Below, piece by piece: positions 5,488-6,537 of a stretch of DNA of 6,537 nt. A program made the position numbers and the translations under genes. Each line of letters begins with the position of its first letter. The stretch's first letter is position 1. The stretch is from Dehalococcoidia bacterium (GTDB lineage: Bacteria; Chloroflexota; Dehalococcoidia; SZUA-161): the NCBI GenBank assembly GCA_004376205.1, contig SOKG01000254.1:1-6537 (forward strand). The letters are read 5' to 3'. A model generated the notes under the pieces. It had not been told where the DNA came from. It saw nothing but the letters and a program-made list of their open reading frames with translations, and searched no databases.

Positions 5488-5494
5488 GAGGAGG
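5488..5494 (+). promoter_or_regulatory. Shine-Dalgarno of the dehydratase gene
   Basis: GAGGAGG ends nine bases before the GTG at 5504. It favours that GTG over the in-frame GTG codons at 5510 and 5528. Confidence 0.7.
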
Positions 5495-5503
5495 TAAGGA
5501 AGA

Positions 5504-6537
5504 GTGACGGTGACAGACAAGCCAGAAGTGACCTTTGGGAAGATAACGGAGGAAGGGCTGGCCAAGATGCGGGCCAAGTTCGGCGTGCCCTACTACCCGA
5601 TTAGACAGAACGAAGTCGCTACAAAGGATGCCATAAGACAGTTCTGCAACGGTATAGGTGACGAAAACCCCCTATTCCGCGAGCCAGAATACGCTGCCAG
5701 AACGAGGTGGGGGCACATCATTGCGCCTCCCCTGTTCTTATACGCCGTGGCGTGCCCCCAGGGAATGGAGGGACTGCCTGGCGTACACGCCTTCTACTGC
5801 GGCTGCACTTGGGAGTGGTCCCAGACCATACATATCAACGATGAGCTTACCGTCGTCGACACCCCCCTCGACCTCATAGAGAAGCAAGGCAAGATGGGCG
5901 GACGCCAATTCCTGCAAATTGGCAGGACGATATACCACAACCAAAGAGGCGAGGTTGTAGGCACTCAGAAAAGAGAGACCATGCGGATTGAGAGAGGGGC
6001 AGCCAAGGAAAGGGGCAAGTACGCCGAGATCAAGAAATACAGTTACACCGAAGAGGAACTGAAAAGAATCGATGACGCCTACGAGGCAGAGGAGATCCGG
6101 GGATCGACCCCGCGCTTCTGGGAAGATGTCAACGTCGGCGATGAGTTAACGCCTGTTGTAAAGGGCCCGCTTGGCCAGACAGACATGGTGGAGTTCTGGG
6201 TGGGGATCGGCGGCGGCCAGGGCGCTCACCGCATACGCCGCAAATACATGAAGCGGCATCCCAAGTGGGGCGTCAAGGATCATGAAACGGGTGTGCTTGA
6301 ACCTATGGCCGATGTCCACTACGAATCGGACAAGTCCGATGCGATAGGGGTTCCTGTGGCTTACGATCTGGGCATGCAGCGGTTCTCATGGGGGGGCCAC
6401 CTCATGACCAACTGGATGGGAGATGAAGGATTCCTGAAGAAGCTCAGCGCCCGGTGCATCCGCTTCAACATGTTCGGGGATACGCAATTCATCGGAGGTA
6501 CTGTCACCAAGAAATACCAGGATGGCTATGAGTATCT
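5504..6537 (+). CDS. MaoC/FAS1-like acyl dehydratase, double hot-dog (3' truncated by window)
   Basis: At least 344 residues are present with no stop before the window ends. The protein resembles MaoC-type (R)-specific enoyl-acyl hydratases/dehydratases with two hot-dog folds. The first fold (about 15-155) has the FCNGIGDENPLF segment at 47-58, in which Asp53 and Asn55-Pro56 match the family GD-x-NP motif, but the usual following His is Phe58. It continues with HIIAPPLFLYA. A charged helical linker spans 155-200. The second fold starts at 205 with FWEDVNVGDEL and includes GIGGGQGAHRI and a WGGHLMTNWMGDEGFL stretch. Such proteins probably act on CoA-thioesters in fatty-acid or aromatic/steroid-type degradation, but the substrate cannot be read from sequence. 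It has its own promoter and is probably functionally unrelated to purA. Family assignment is fairly firm; enzymatic activity is uncertain because the first fold's motif is altered. Confidence 0.82.
   Translation, partial: MTVTDKPEVTFGKITEEGLAKMRAKFGVPYYPIRQNEVATKDAIRQFCNGIGDENPLFREPEYAARTRWGHIIAPPLFLYAVACPQGMEGLPGVHAFYCGCTWEWSQTIHINDELTVVDTPLDLIEKQGKMGGRQFLQIGRTIYHNQRGEVVGTQKRETMRIERGAAKERGKYAEIKKYSYTEEELKRIDDAYEAEEIRGSTPRFWEDVNVGDELTPVVKGPLGQTDMVEFWVGIGGGQGAHRIRRKYMKRHPKWGVKDHETGVLEPMADVHYESDKSDAIGVPVAYDLGMQRFSWGGHLMTNWMGDEGFLKKLSARCIRFNMFGDTQFIGGTVTKKYQDGYEY

Noticed and set aside
5658..5879. 73-codon + strand ORF within the dehydratase gene
   Set aside because: It is out of frame with the long open MaoC-like frame, which has recognisable motifs and a good Shine-Dalgarno.

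Overview
The window looks like a chromosomal piece of an uncultured Chloroflexota bacterium, most likely class Dehalococcoidia. This is inferred from gene content and protein style: a DnaB helicase followed by DnaD-like and DnaC/DnaI-like loader genes, and a double hot-dog MaoC-like dehydratase of the kind common in environmental Chloroflexota. No marker here proves the lineage. All recognised genes lie on the + strand. GC content is moderate to high, except in one AT-rich intergenic stretch.

Bases 1-3452 hold a tightly packed replication-restart/initiation operon. It contains dnaB (replicative helicase), a DnaD-domain primosome protein whose start overlaps the dnaB stop by 4 bases, and a DnaC/DnaI-like helicase loader whose first 27 codons lie inside the end of the DnaD gene. 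The loader is unusual. An N-terminal four-cysteine zinc motif is followed by two consecutive AAA+ ATPase modules related by internal duplication. Each copy keeps its Walker motifs, but the copies differ at the sensor-1 and arginine-finger positions. The expected division of labour is that DnaD and the loader bring DnaB onto DNA.

Bases 3453-3736 are non-coding and rich in signals. Six repeats at an 11-bp (last step 10-bp) period sit 10 bp upstream of a perfect TATAAT, the layout of a PhoB/OmpR-type activated promoter. A leader with a strong but orphan AGGAGG follows. Next comes a second promoter (TTGACC, 17 bp, TACAAT) whose -10 lies inside a 13-bp palindrome; it probably drives the tRNAs. Bases 3737-3911 are two serine tRNAs, anticodons CGA and GGA, separated by one nucleotide.

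Bases 3952-5375 hold a probable 44-residue, Leu/Gly-rich membrane microprotein and purA (adenylosuccinate synthetase), 11 bp apart. After a 128-bp gap with an extended -10 promoter, a MaoC/FAS1-like dehydratase gene starts at a GTG and runs off the right edge.

The points most worth a second look are the orphan Pho-like promoter array, the duplicated loader ATPase with complementary changes in its two modules, and the microprotein ahead of purA.
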